Positions 55,277 through 64,000 of a stretch of 64,000 nucleotides of DNA are shown piece after piece. The notes under the pieces were generated by a model. That model did not search any database. It had not been told where the DNA came from and saw only the letters and a list, made by a program, of their open reading frames with translations. The stretch's first letter is position 1; the number at the start of each line of letters is the position of its first letter. The stretch spans positions 324,931 through 388,930 of the forward strand of contig MNCI01009376.1 of the NCBI GenBank assembly GCA_015680685.1, given 5' to 3'. The translations under genes were made by a program, and so were the position numbers. This DNA comes from Gnetum montanum. Its lineage: Eukaryota > Streptophyta > Gnetopsida > Gnetales > Gnetaceae.

Positions 55277-56295
55277 AAACACCTCATGGAAAATTCATGT
55301 AGTAAACAAAAAGCCTAGTAGCCAAATCTACAATGTAATTTGGTAAGAATTCAAAGGCAGAAATAATTACCTTATTTTGCAATTAAAAATCCTACCAGGT
55401 AGCCTTGTCTTGGAAATAATTTTAGACTATTTTAATATGTAAATTGAAATTTATAGCCCACAAGCTACGAAGTTTATTTATGCCAATGTATGAAGCCCAA
55501 AATGGTAAATATGCTACCAGATTTGGTAGAAAAAACTAAAAATGCTAGTGGCCCATACGCTGCAATTTTGGGTTGCAAAAATTACCAAAAAAACATTGGT
55601 GTTTCAAGCCCAAGAAGTCAAAAATGCTAGTAGCTCATACACTACAAATTTAGGCTATGAAAAACATAAAAAACATTATAGAGATTGTCCAAAAATTTGT
55701 GAGAATCAAATCAATAGAGAATTAGCAAATTTTAAGTGTATTTAAACCAGATTCTAGACCAATTTAAGGAGTTTTTATAGATATTTTTGACACACAAAAG
55801 AGATTTTCCTAGATAGAAGAGAGACCTACTTTTGGCAGAGAATCCAGAAACTATTTCAAATTTCAGAAACCTTTCATAGCCTAGGTAGTATAGATTAATT
55901 GAATAAACAAGTGTAGTCAAGTAAAGAACACAACCTACCTCTTGCACCATTACTAAAAGATATTCCTTGTATTTGGAGGCTTTTAAAGCCTCCTAATCTA
56001 TATACTCTAAACTTATTTATATATCTAGGATTCTACATTATTTAATACAAAGTTTTGTAGATGTTTTGGACATATTTTACACATCTTTCTTTGTTCTCTA
56101 TCCAGTGTTAAATGCTTATTTCATATACTTTCTTTCACTTTTGTTTAATCACTCAGAAATAGATTTCTTAAGTTGTTATGTGATCAACAAGACCATTTAA
56201 GATACTCAAGAGCCTTTCAATGCATGTGGATCTTGGAGTTAAAAGTATTTTAGATGGAATTTTTTACTTTTCAAGCATTAATTTTTCCATCATTA
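55277..56295 (+). repeat. H repeat, copy 2 (probable LTR)
   Basis: It aligns with 3660-4750 in the same direction, without the C-rich tract. Landmarks: 'GAATTCAAAGGCAGAAATAA', 'TTTATAGCCCACAAGC', 'ACATTGGTGTTTCAAGCCC', 'CCTTTCATAGCCTAGGTAGT' and 'CCTTGTATTTGGAGGC'. No primer site can be read after its end. Confidence 0.6.
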
Positions 56296-56979
56296 CATCC
56301 TTGTTCTTTGAATCTAGAGTCCTTCTATTGCTAACTATTGAACCAACCTACCATGATAATAAAGAAATTTAAAAGCTTAATTTAATAATCTAGCTTGGTA
56401 TTATCAAGCTTCTTAATAATCCTTTGAGTGATAATTTCTTCTACAACTAATTTAGTTAAGAAAATTGTCAAAATCATCGAAGTAGCTCTCATGTTAATCT
56501 GATTCCAAACCTTTTCCTTAGCAACTCTAGCTACAATCCCAGCAAATTCAAATGACTCTATTTGTACTTGTATGTAACAACTAAATTTAGTACAATCTCC
56601 ATTCTTCTTTGTTTTATAGCTTATTTGCCTCATGATGGCTTTGTTCTTTAATGGCTACTTCATGTTCTCTACTCGAAGCTTCAAGTTATGGCTCTATTTG
56701 TAGCTGCTATTTTTGTTTAACCTTTATGTTAGCATCAACTATAGAGCCTTTTTGATTTTATTCACAGGAATGTTTTTGTTTCATTACATGGTAAAGCTAA
56801 TATAGTATAATGATTATGAAGATACTTTTTAGAGATAATGTTTTGTTCTATACCCTACATGCCACCTTAGCAAGATTAAAATGAAACATGCATTAGTGCA
56901 TCCCTTTTTAGGCCTAGAATGGACTCTAATATGGAAAAGTTATTTGTGAAATTTTTCATGAGGAAAAATTTTGACTTTC
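56296..56979. other. Unassigned stretch with a minus-strand open frame
   Basis: An 83-codon minus-strand frame (56633-56382) starts MRQISYKTKKNGDC and includes 'IVARVAKEKVWNQINM'. I do not recognise it. It could be a worn piece of a retroelement Gag, but no motif supports that. Confidence 0.35.
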
Positions 56980-58930
56980 TAGGTTAGCTATATGAGCTAC
57001 CACAGTAGGGTGTTGTCATTGTAGTGCTCTTTTGTAGATCCACTTTTGAGCTCTATGAACTAGCTCTATGAGTTGATGTGGCAAGATGGTAGAGGTTGTC
57101 ATGGTAACATGCATATGGCAAGACTCACTATTAGATGAGAAAACATACTCTACAAACTAGTTCTATAAGTTGACATGGTAGAGGCATCATGTTGAGCTAA
57201 TTCCTAGTTCTACAAGTTTCCTCTATGAGTTGATGTGGTCTAGTGCTGATGTGTTAGGATGCATTAAATTCCATTAACATGGGAAATGAAGCTTCTCATC
57301 TTTCATGAGGTTATAGATCCTCATCTAGATGATGGCATGGTATGTAATGACATGGAACTATGTTGACATGGCAAATGAAGTGTGTTTACTCTAGATAAGA
57401 AGATGAGGCTTATCTATTTACTAATGTTATTATCTAGATAATGTTATTCTGTTAGATCATGTTGGGTTCTACTAATGTGGCAAATGAGGCATTATATTTC
57501 TCATAAGATCACTAGTCTTCATCTAGATGCCAACATGGATAGGCTATTTTAAATAATCCCAAAGCTTTTACAAATTCGTTATAAGAAGCTAACATGGCAA
57601 AACCAATTATGAACTTGTTCATAAAAAGAAAGTTGAGCTTCATTAGTAAGCTTCATGAGCTGATGTGCTAGAACTTAAAAATAGCTAGTTTGTATAGCAT
57701 TTTTTAGGACTATGAACCTTTTCTATAAGCGAACATGCCCTAATAATGATGTGACTCATAGAGTCTCCTTTAGCTCTTTCTTATATAACCATTTCAAGCT
57801 TGTGTCACTTAGTGAGCTGACATGGTAGAGCAAAGTTTCAAAGTTGATATGGCTTGTAGAACTGATTTGTAGAATCTCTTTTAGGTTCTACGAATCCACT
57901 CTACTAGTTAACATGATAGAACTGTAAAGTTAGTGTATTTTCACAACTAAATTTTGGTTCTTCAAGTTTGTTCTTAGAAGCTGATAATGTGGTAGAACTC
58001 TTTTACAAAGTTGTTTTTTGAGCTCTTTGACCCATATCTTTGAGTTGACATGATGCTACTAATGTGCTAGAATCATTTTGCAAACTACTTTTAAGCTCTA
58101 AGAATCCTTTATCAAGAGTTAAAGCTAACTTGGTAGATTTTCTTCAAGCCATCTTTCTAGAGCTGACATGGTAGAGCTCATCTATAGAATGGAAATATGG
58201 CCCTACAAACTAGCTCATCATTGAGAATCCAACATTGCAATGATAACATGGCAGAATTGATGTGTTAATGCTTATGTAGAAAATGAAACATCCAAGGCCA
58301 AGCTTTATGTACTTGCTAACATGGCACTATTGACATGGTAGTGTTAATGTGGTAGATCTATTTCATAGAGCTTTTTGGTTCAATAATGCGATGATGAGGT
58401 AGAGCACTTCTGTATAAACGCTTTTTAACTTTACAAGCCTTCTCTATGAACTAATGTGTCAAAAGGTGCTAGGTTCTACTAATGTGGCAAATGAGACCTT
58501 TCATATCTCAAGATCTCATGAATCTTCATCTAGATGATGGTTTGGATGGACTATTGTTGTAACCCCAAAGCCTTTACAAATCCATTAAGAGGACCTAACA
58601 TGGCAAAATGTAACAAGCCTAGCTAACATGGTAGAGCTTCATTATAGAGCCACCTTTTTAACTCTACAAGCTCTCTATGAGTTGATGTGTCAAAGCTAAT
58701 TTTTTGCATGTTTTGTAGATCTAAATAGGAATAATGTTCTCTCCTCATGACTAACATGGAATAGCTTGATCCGATTAATTTCTAGAGACAAATTTTCATT
58801 CTATGAGCAATGTCTTTCTTCAAGCATGGATGTCGTATAGCTTAATGATTCATTTCCTATGAAGCCATTTCACAAAGCTACTTTCTAGCTCTATGAATAT
58901 TTTCCATGAAGCTAACATGGCAAGCACTTT
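56980..58930. repeat. Degenerate satellite-like field
   Basis: Words such as ACATGGTAGAGC, TGATGTGG, CTCTATGAGTTGATGTG and AGCTAACATGGCA recur every 40-80 bases for nearly 2 kb. A longer unit also repeats: 'GGTTCTACTAATGTGGCAAA' followed by 'CTTCATCTAGATG' and 'CCCAAAGC.TTTACAAAT' occurs at about 57465-57605 and 58468-58610, with a related piece at 57255-57335. No open frame. An old array with short and long periods. Confidence 0.75.
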
Positions 58931-59204
58931 TTAAATAAGCCATTTTCTTAAATTATATTGAGCCCCTTTTCTTGAAATCATGGTTTTCTCTCTTAACCTT
59001 AACTATTTATTTTCATGTCAATCCTAAATTAAGCCAAAACTGGTCCTTGTGCTCTATAATTTCATCTCTGATGTTTTCATCTTAATTAGTAGGTAGAAAT
59101 CATATATGTTTGAGCCAATTAACACCTGTGTAAGCTTTATATTTGATAGCTAAAACAACTACTCCATGTGATGTTAGAGTTAATTTGAAACCTTAGCTTT
59201 GAAA

Positions 59205-59800
59205 CTCCATGAGTAGGATATTTTGGGCTTGTTCACTTAGATTTTTTTAAAAAAATTCATAAATACTTTAACCTTTATAACATCTCTTCTCTCTCAAATT
59301 TTATCTCCACTTAGAGTTTGCTTTCACACAAGCATGATGTGATAAATTTTTCTCAATTTCATTATGCAAGTAATTTTTTTTTCAAAAGTCACAAGAATTT
59401 TGTAGAGAAGTGATCCCAATAATTCAAGCTCCATTGTTATTTCAAGAAATTAGCTACTATTCAATTTAAGTACTGAAGCTTCATCCATGCTATAGCTATT
59501 ATCTCCATGAGTAGGATATTTTGGGCTTGTTCACTTAGATTTTTTTAAAAAAATTCATAAATACTTTAACCTTTATAACATCTCTGCTCTCTCAAATTTT
59601 ATCTCCACTTAGAGTTTGCTTTCACACAAACATGATGTGATAAATTTTTCTCAATTTCATTATGCAAGTAATTTTTTTTTCAAAAGTCACAAGAATTTTG
59701 TAGAGAAGTGATCCCAATAATTCAAGCTCCATTGTTATTTCAAGAAATTAGCTACTATTCAATTTAAGTACTGAAGCTTCATCCATGCTATAGCTATTAT
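59205..59800. repeat. 298-bp direct tandem duplication (two copies)
   Basis: Copy 1 is 59205-59502 and copy 2 is 59503-59800, both starting CTCCATGAGTAGGATATTTT and ending CTATAGCTATTAT. I see only two differences (TCTTCTC versus TCTGCTC, and ACAAGCATG versus ACAAACATG). No gene inside. Confidence 0.95.
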
Positions 59801-59910
59801 CAAATTTCAAGTCTTAGTCTTTAAAACTTCAAATCACAATTATGAGTTGAGCTTTGTATTTCTTTAATTGTAAGCCTTGGATTATTCTAAAACATAGAAT
59901 CCTCTTTTAC

Positions 59911-59928
59911 AAAAAAAAAAAAAAAAAA
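59911..59928 (+). repeat. A18 tract
   Basis: Eighteen A in a row between the tandem duplication and the gypsy pol remnant. It could be a retroposition tail, but no SINE or LINE 3' end is recognised to its left. Confidence 0.8.
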
Positions 59929-59939
59929 CGTTGAACTAA

Positions 59940-60700
59940 TACAAACCATTGAGAAACCAATACTTAAGACCTCCATTTAATGCTAAATATAACAACAAAG
60001 GCATTACGATCTTTCTTTGATAAAGTAAACTTTGTTAAAAAATTTATATCAAGATTTATAGAAACAACAAAGCCTATTTCACATATGTTGAAAAAGGATG
60101 TTAAAGTGATAAAAACTAAAGAATCACTTGAGGCTTTAGACCAAATTAAGAGAGCCATTTTAGAATCCCCATATATGGTAAAACCAAAATTAAGAGAATA
60201 TTTTTGGTTATATGCCTTTTTTTCAAAAGATTCACTAACTACAGTATTGACATAAAAATATGGAATAAAAGAAAAGCCAATTGTATTTTTCAGTTACCAA
60301 TTAAAAGAATCCAAAAGAAATTACTTTGAACTATGAAAATAAGCATGTTTTGTAATTAAAGCCTTGCAACATTTTAAGTATTATTTTCAGAACACTATGA
60401 TTCATATTGTGATTATAGAACTAGCCATAAGATAGTTCTTATCACAAAATGAAATTGGAGTCAAAAGAGTTGATTGGATAATTAAGCTTCAATAGTTTAT
60501 ATTTACTTTGGAAACATGTAAGATAGTTAAGAATATGGAATTAGCTAGAATATTGGTGAGGGAATCTAGACAAAAATTGTTAGCTCTTCTTGAGATTACA
60601 AATTGGTACGACAACATAGTAAGGTTTCTTGTTAGTTGAGAAATTCCCCAAAATTTATTTGAAAATAAGGAAAAATATTTGATAATCAAGATCAAGAAGT
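59940..60700 (+). pseudogene. Ty3/gypsy RT thumb and RNase H remnant (element G)
   Basis: Open frame 59980-60255: 'LRSFFDKVNFVKKFISRF' (compare the RSFLG.(V/I)NFYR.FI thumb motif), 'ETTKPISHMLKKD', 'ALDQIKRAILESPYMVKP' and 'LREYFWLYAFFSKDSLTTVL' (RNase H start, where the acidic D of LYTFASD survives as K-D). Then 'KPIVFFSYQLKESKRNYFEL' and 'KALQHFKYYF'. It differs from A and B in all these words, so it is another gypsy lineage. Upstream RT is missing. Confidence 0.82.
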
Positions 60701-60779
60701 AATTTACACTAAGGAAACTCTATATAGAAAAGATATCATAGGTATCTTACTAGAACGTGCATCAAATCAAAAAATTGAA

Positions 60780-61170
60780 GTTTTGAAATAATTTCATAAT
60801 CATAGAACTTGTATTATGAATCTCCTAGGACCACTATGCAACATATATTGAGATATGGATTTTACCAGCCCACTATGTTAAAAGATCTACAACATAAGAT
60901 TTTGACCTACCATAGGTGTCAAATTCATGGGCCAAAGCTAAAAAGGGCTAATGCTTCACTAAAATAAGTAATAATAGATAAGCCTTTTTAAAGGTGGGGA
61001 TTGAATTTTACATGATCTATTACTTTGTCTAAAGTAGGACATATATTTATTTTAATAGCTATTGACTATTTTATTAAGTGGCCAGAAGCTAAAGATCTAA
61101 GGAGAAGTACCATATTATAGAGGTCATATTATAGGACCATCAAAAATGGAGAATTTTATAATTATCCATT
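60780..61170 (+). pseudogene. Ty3/gypsy integrase remnant (element G)
   Basis: Reads 'ILRYGFYQPTMLKDLQHKIL', 'HRCQIHGPKLKRA' (end of the HHCC part), 'KPF*RWGLNFT*SI' (compare PF.RWG(L/I)DF.GP, with the D of the DDE triad now N), and 'IFILIAIDYFIKWPEA' (the next conserved Asp, kept). Coding decays after 61170; a Glu/Lys-rich tail is seen to about 61440. Confidence 0.8.
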
Positions 61171-62889
61171 TATGACTTGGGTCTCTGATGAATTTTCCAT
61201 GCTTATGAATGGAAAGTCCATTCATGTACGAGAATTGGTTGAGATTTCAAAATGCTTAGATCTTTCACTGAAGGAATATTTTAATTGGGAGAGCCCAAGT
61301 TAGAATTTCAATTATGAGGATGTTTTAGTCAATCAACATATGAATGACACTGAACGGAGGCTCAAAAACTTAGAAAAAGAACATCAAGAGGGAAAAGAGC
61401 CCAAGGAAAATGAAAGTTTAGAAGACCTCAAGGAAGGATGAGAGTAGAGTAATGAAGGTCATACCATTGTACCCACTCAAGTAATGACTAAACTTCAATA
61501 TGATGGAGCTTTAAAATGAAAGGTTCTAAAGAAAATCATAATTACTGTACAGTGTCATCCAATCTCATTAGGTTAGTTTTAATTAACTTGTTTGAAATAT
61601 TTTAGGATTGTGTTTTTTTCATCTCTGTTAAGCCTTAAGCTATAGGGGTTTTCCCTACAAAAGTATTTAAGCTTTTACTTATTTTACTTATATGACTATA
61701 TGTAAATGTTGCAACAAGAAGTTTATATATTTGGGAAAATTGTTGTTGCAACAATGGCCACTTTTGTGTAATTGCAATGATTCAAATTATCAGGCTTATT
61801 TTATTATGCGATATTCAATGGCTTTAGAGTAAAAGCTTAATATATCAACACATTATGGTTTAGTTGGATGAAGAGTTTCACACTAAGTAAGAAATATTAT
61901 CATTAAGCTTTGATAAGAATATTAGGAACTTGTTGCAAATAATGACTTAGAGTAACATTTTTAATAATATGAAAAATAATTCCTAAGTAAAAGAAAGAAT
62001 TCTTAGGAAAATATTTGCCAAAATGATAAAAGGATTTGATCCATTTTACTTCAATTCTTTTTCTTAAGTATGAAGGTTTAAAAGCCTAGCAATTGACTCA
62101 AAATATTTTGATTTATTAATCATATAGGCCCATCAAGTTAGAAAAATTAGGGTTTTGAGATATGCATAGAACAATTACATTATCTTCCAATGAAAGAGAT
62201 TACATGAACATATTCTAATCCAAAATATCACTCTTTAAATTTATTAGCTTAACACATACTACTCTCTAAGACTTCTTTGGAGTGAACCCTCTTACCATCA
62301 TTGGCGGGGGTGAGGGGGGTTTGTGAAATATGATAATTAGATGTTCCACAAAAGAATAGATAGATCTCATCCATAAATCTGTATTAAATAAGATAAGATC
62401 TTCTTCATGTAATTCCTATCTAATCCAAGGATTATATAATTCCCTATTAAGAAGATCCTTAAATGAGAAAATAAGGATCATCCCTATGCTTTCCTAGAAT
62501 CATGCTTATCTCTCCAAATCTATTCTTGGAAGATCAAGGCTTATATAATTGTAGTGGCATATGATTTATTTGTAAGAAATTAAAAGAGAGTTTCATAAGA
62601 GTGTGCTTGTTTTAACTTAGTTTATCATTAATTCTTAAGCTTAGATCATAGGTCCAAGGCCCTTTAGGTTTTACAACATTAAGATTCTTTATCATTAGTG
62701 TTAGTTCACTTCTTAATATATGTTTTAATCTTTAAGTAAATATTGTTATTGTCGCATTAGGACATATTTTTCCTATGGGCTATCTATTTGGACTAATTAA
62801 TACTTTCTCTTAAAAATATTCATAGAAGCTTCTCTTTTCTTTAGTATCTTTATTGCCATTTGATCATTCTTATCTTTGATGGTAACTTA
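61171..62889 (+). other. 3' part of element G and unassigned DNA
   Basis: The first 280 bases include an acidic 'KNLEKEHQEGKEPKENESLE' segment, a probable polyprotein tail. A G-rich word GGCGGGGGTGAGGGGGG at 62304-62320 is followed by TTTGTGAAATATG. It could be a polypurine tract and LTR start, but no second LTR copy exists in the window to test it. 'GTTGCAACAAGAAG' and 'TTGTTGTTGCAAC' near 61708-61755 form a small inverted repeat. Confidence 0.4.
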
Positions 62890-63402
62890 ATTTTTTATAT
62901 CTTCAACTTCAAATTTTTTTTTTCCTATCCTTAACTTCAACACATTTTTTCTTTTCCTTGGTTTATTTTTTCTTATGCAAAAAAAAAGGACAAGTATTAA
63001 ATAAATGTCTTTTACAATGATAAAAGTTACAAGAATTAGATAAATTATAATATGTAACTAGCTAAGTATAAGTTTTCTTACCTACTTATAATACCAATTC
63101 TTTTTTATAATTACGAATATTGATTTTAACAAAAAAATATCTACAAGAACCAAATGGTTTGAAAATAGATTTCATATGCTTAATGGAACTAAGAAGAATA
63201 ATAATCTCTTGCTCAACTTTCTAAACAAATCCAATGAAAGATTTAATAACCTCATAAAATATGAAATTTTAGAATATTTTTTAGATTTAATATTAAAATT
63301 TGGAGTCCACTTATGTATGATTGACACTACATGCTTATCTATAAATGAATCTATATCTAGAACATAGTGCACTATTAAAGCATTACCTAACTTAACAAGC
63401 AA
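62890..63402 (-). pseudogene. LINE ORF1 remnant (DUF4283 plus zinc knuckle)
   Basis: Minus strand: the open frame 63402-63172 has 'IIHKWTPNFNIKSKKYSKIS' and 'YFMRLLNLSLDLF' (compare the W.P.F......W.RL.NLP shape of DUF4283). Then 'FFVKINI', 'KKTYT*LVTYYNLSNSCNFY' and 'HCKRHLFNTCP' (knuckle with H and final C kept), then a Lys-rich tail. Same layout as LINE ORF1 at 42100-43240 but a different, more worn copy. ORF2 is not found to its left. Confidence 0.65.
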
Positions 63403-63489
63403 ATAAAATTATAATAGCTAGCATGAATGACTTGAATATCATACTTCTACATCATATCATTTAACTAAGAAGTGAAACTTTGATTGTGA

Positions 63490-63928
63490 GGTAGGTTGAA
63501 TGATGGCTCATTATGAAGAGTTACTATTATTCATGTATCCCTTGGGAATGGATTTGACCTATGCCATTTAAGGTCAGGTTTAGAGGTCATGCCAAACATG
63601 AAGTTTTGAAGCCTAGAAGCGCAAGTGACAAGAGTCAAATGAAGTGGGAAAAGAAGGGACTAATCACCCCTTTGACTATATAACCTAACTGTGGTGGCAG
63701 TGCCGAATTGCCTTTAAGGCCTAAGTGGCATGAAAAGATAACCCAGAGGATGTTACAATAAATCATTCTTATTAATAAAATCCTTTTTATTTCTATTTTC
63801 TTTCCTGTTCCATGTTCCAATTATTTATTTTTCCAATTACTCATTATTCAAAGTATTTTATGATATTTCCATTATATCACTTATGAATACGATCATTTTT
63901 TTATGACATCCAGGAATGGGATATCACA
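63490..63928 (+). repeat. 3' part of a chromovirus-type LTR
   Basis: It ends ...GGGATATCACA directly before TTTGGTATTAGAG, the usual end and primer site arrangement of Tekay/Del-like Ty3/gypsy chromoviruses. A TATA-like CTATATAACC lies near 63675. The start of the LTR was not located; the left coordinate is only approximate. Confidence 0.5.
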
Positions 63929-63930
63929 TT

Positions 63931-63942
63931 TGGTATTAGAGA
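63931..63942 (+). promoter_or_regulatory. Primer binding site, initiator tRNA-Met type (mutated)
   Basis: TGGTATTAGAGA, one C-to-T change and a changed last base from TGGTATCAGAGC, two bases after the LTR end. The internal region of this element runs off the window. Confidence 0.65.
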
Positions 63943-64000
63943 AAACCACGATTTAGGAGCCAAAGTGGAAGAAAATGCTATTTTATTATTATAGAAAACT

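Noticed and set aside
62304-62322. G-rich word as a polypurine tract with a following LTR
   Set aside because: No second LTR copy in the window and no terminal inverted ends could be shown; kept only as a remark in the unassigned stretch.
1-64000. tRNA, rRNA, snRNA or intact protein-coding host genes
   Set aside because: No tRNA-like clover-leaf box A/B pair, rRNA segment, or frame longer than about 210 codons with a non-transposon identity was recognised by eye. The three host-gene matches are all broken.

Overview
This window reads as nuclear DNA from a plant with a large, repeat-filled genome. It is AT-rich, has no intact gene, and consists almost entirely of decayed LTR retrotransposons, one L1-type LINE, and fragments of ordinary plant genes. 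A gymnosperm would fit the degree of decay and nesting, but nothing here fixes the species. Most internal stops look like C-to-T changes (TAG, TAA or TGA where TGG, CAG, CAA or CGA is expected), the usual mark of old methylated repeats.

Layout. 1-351: end of an A/B-family LTR (+). 352-1476: PBS side and 5' LTR of element C (-), which cuts into a J-family gag (-, to 2596) whose LTR is about 2644-3655. 3660-4750: H repeat (probable LTR, +) with a PBS and a C-rich tract. 6037-8935: Ty3/gypsy gag and protease (+). 9265-9405, 11290-12230 and 12480-12870: short-period repeats. 13466-15802: internally deleted Ty1/copia pair of LTRs (+). 16039-35125: a three-layer nest. Copia LTR D (-) is split by gypsy element B (-, 16819-34976, target duplication CTTAT), and B is split in its 3' noncoding part by the related element A (+, 19142-27421, target duplication ACTAC). 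35126-37213: the rest of D, with an accessory ORF. 37545-38165: APETALA2/TOE-like pseudogene. 38640-43300: L1-type LINE (-). 43925-44735: polygalacturonase pseudogene. 44915-50633: copia-like element E (-) with LTRs, PBS, gag and the same accessory ORF but no pol. 50634-51065: aldehyde oxidase pseudogene. 51300-52585: second J LTR (+). 52650-54410: copia remnant F (-). 55277-56295: second H copy. 56980-58930: degenerate satellite-like field. 59205-59800: near-perfect 298-bp tandem duplication. 59960-61550: gypsy RT/RNase H/integrase remnant (+). 62890-63402: LINE ORF1 remnant (-). The window ends with a chromovirus-type LTR end and PBS at 63928-63942.

How the parts work together. A and B are diverged copies of one OTA-type (Athila/Tat-like) gypsy family with a tRNA-Asp-type primer site; once active they would have made gag, protease, RT, RNase H and integrase as a polyprotein. 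D, E and F belong to a SIRE-like copia family with a tRNA-Met primer site. In D and E the space before the 3' LTR holds a roughly 510-540 codon ORF resembling the 'putative plant transposon protein' domain, so E looks like a non-autonomous gag-plus-ORFX element. The three host-gene fragments (AP2, polygalacturonase, aldehyde oxidase) all lie on the + strand, all seem to lack introns over the part present, and all lie close to D/E elements.

Limits: boundaries marked 'about' come from eye alignment of repeat copies. No divergence value was calculated and no database was searched.
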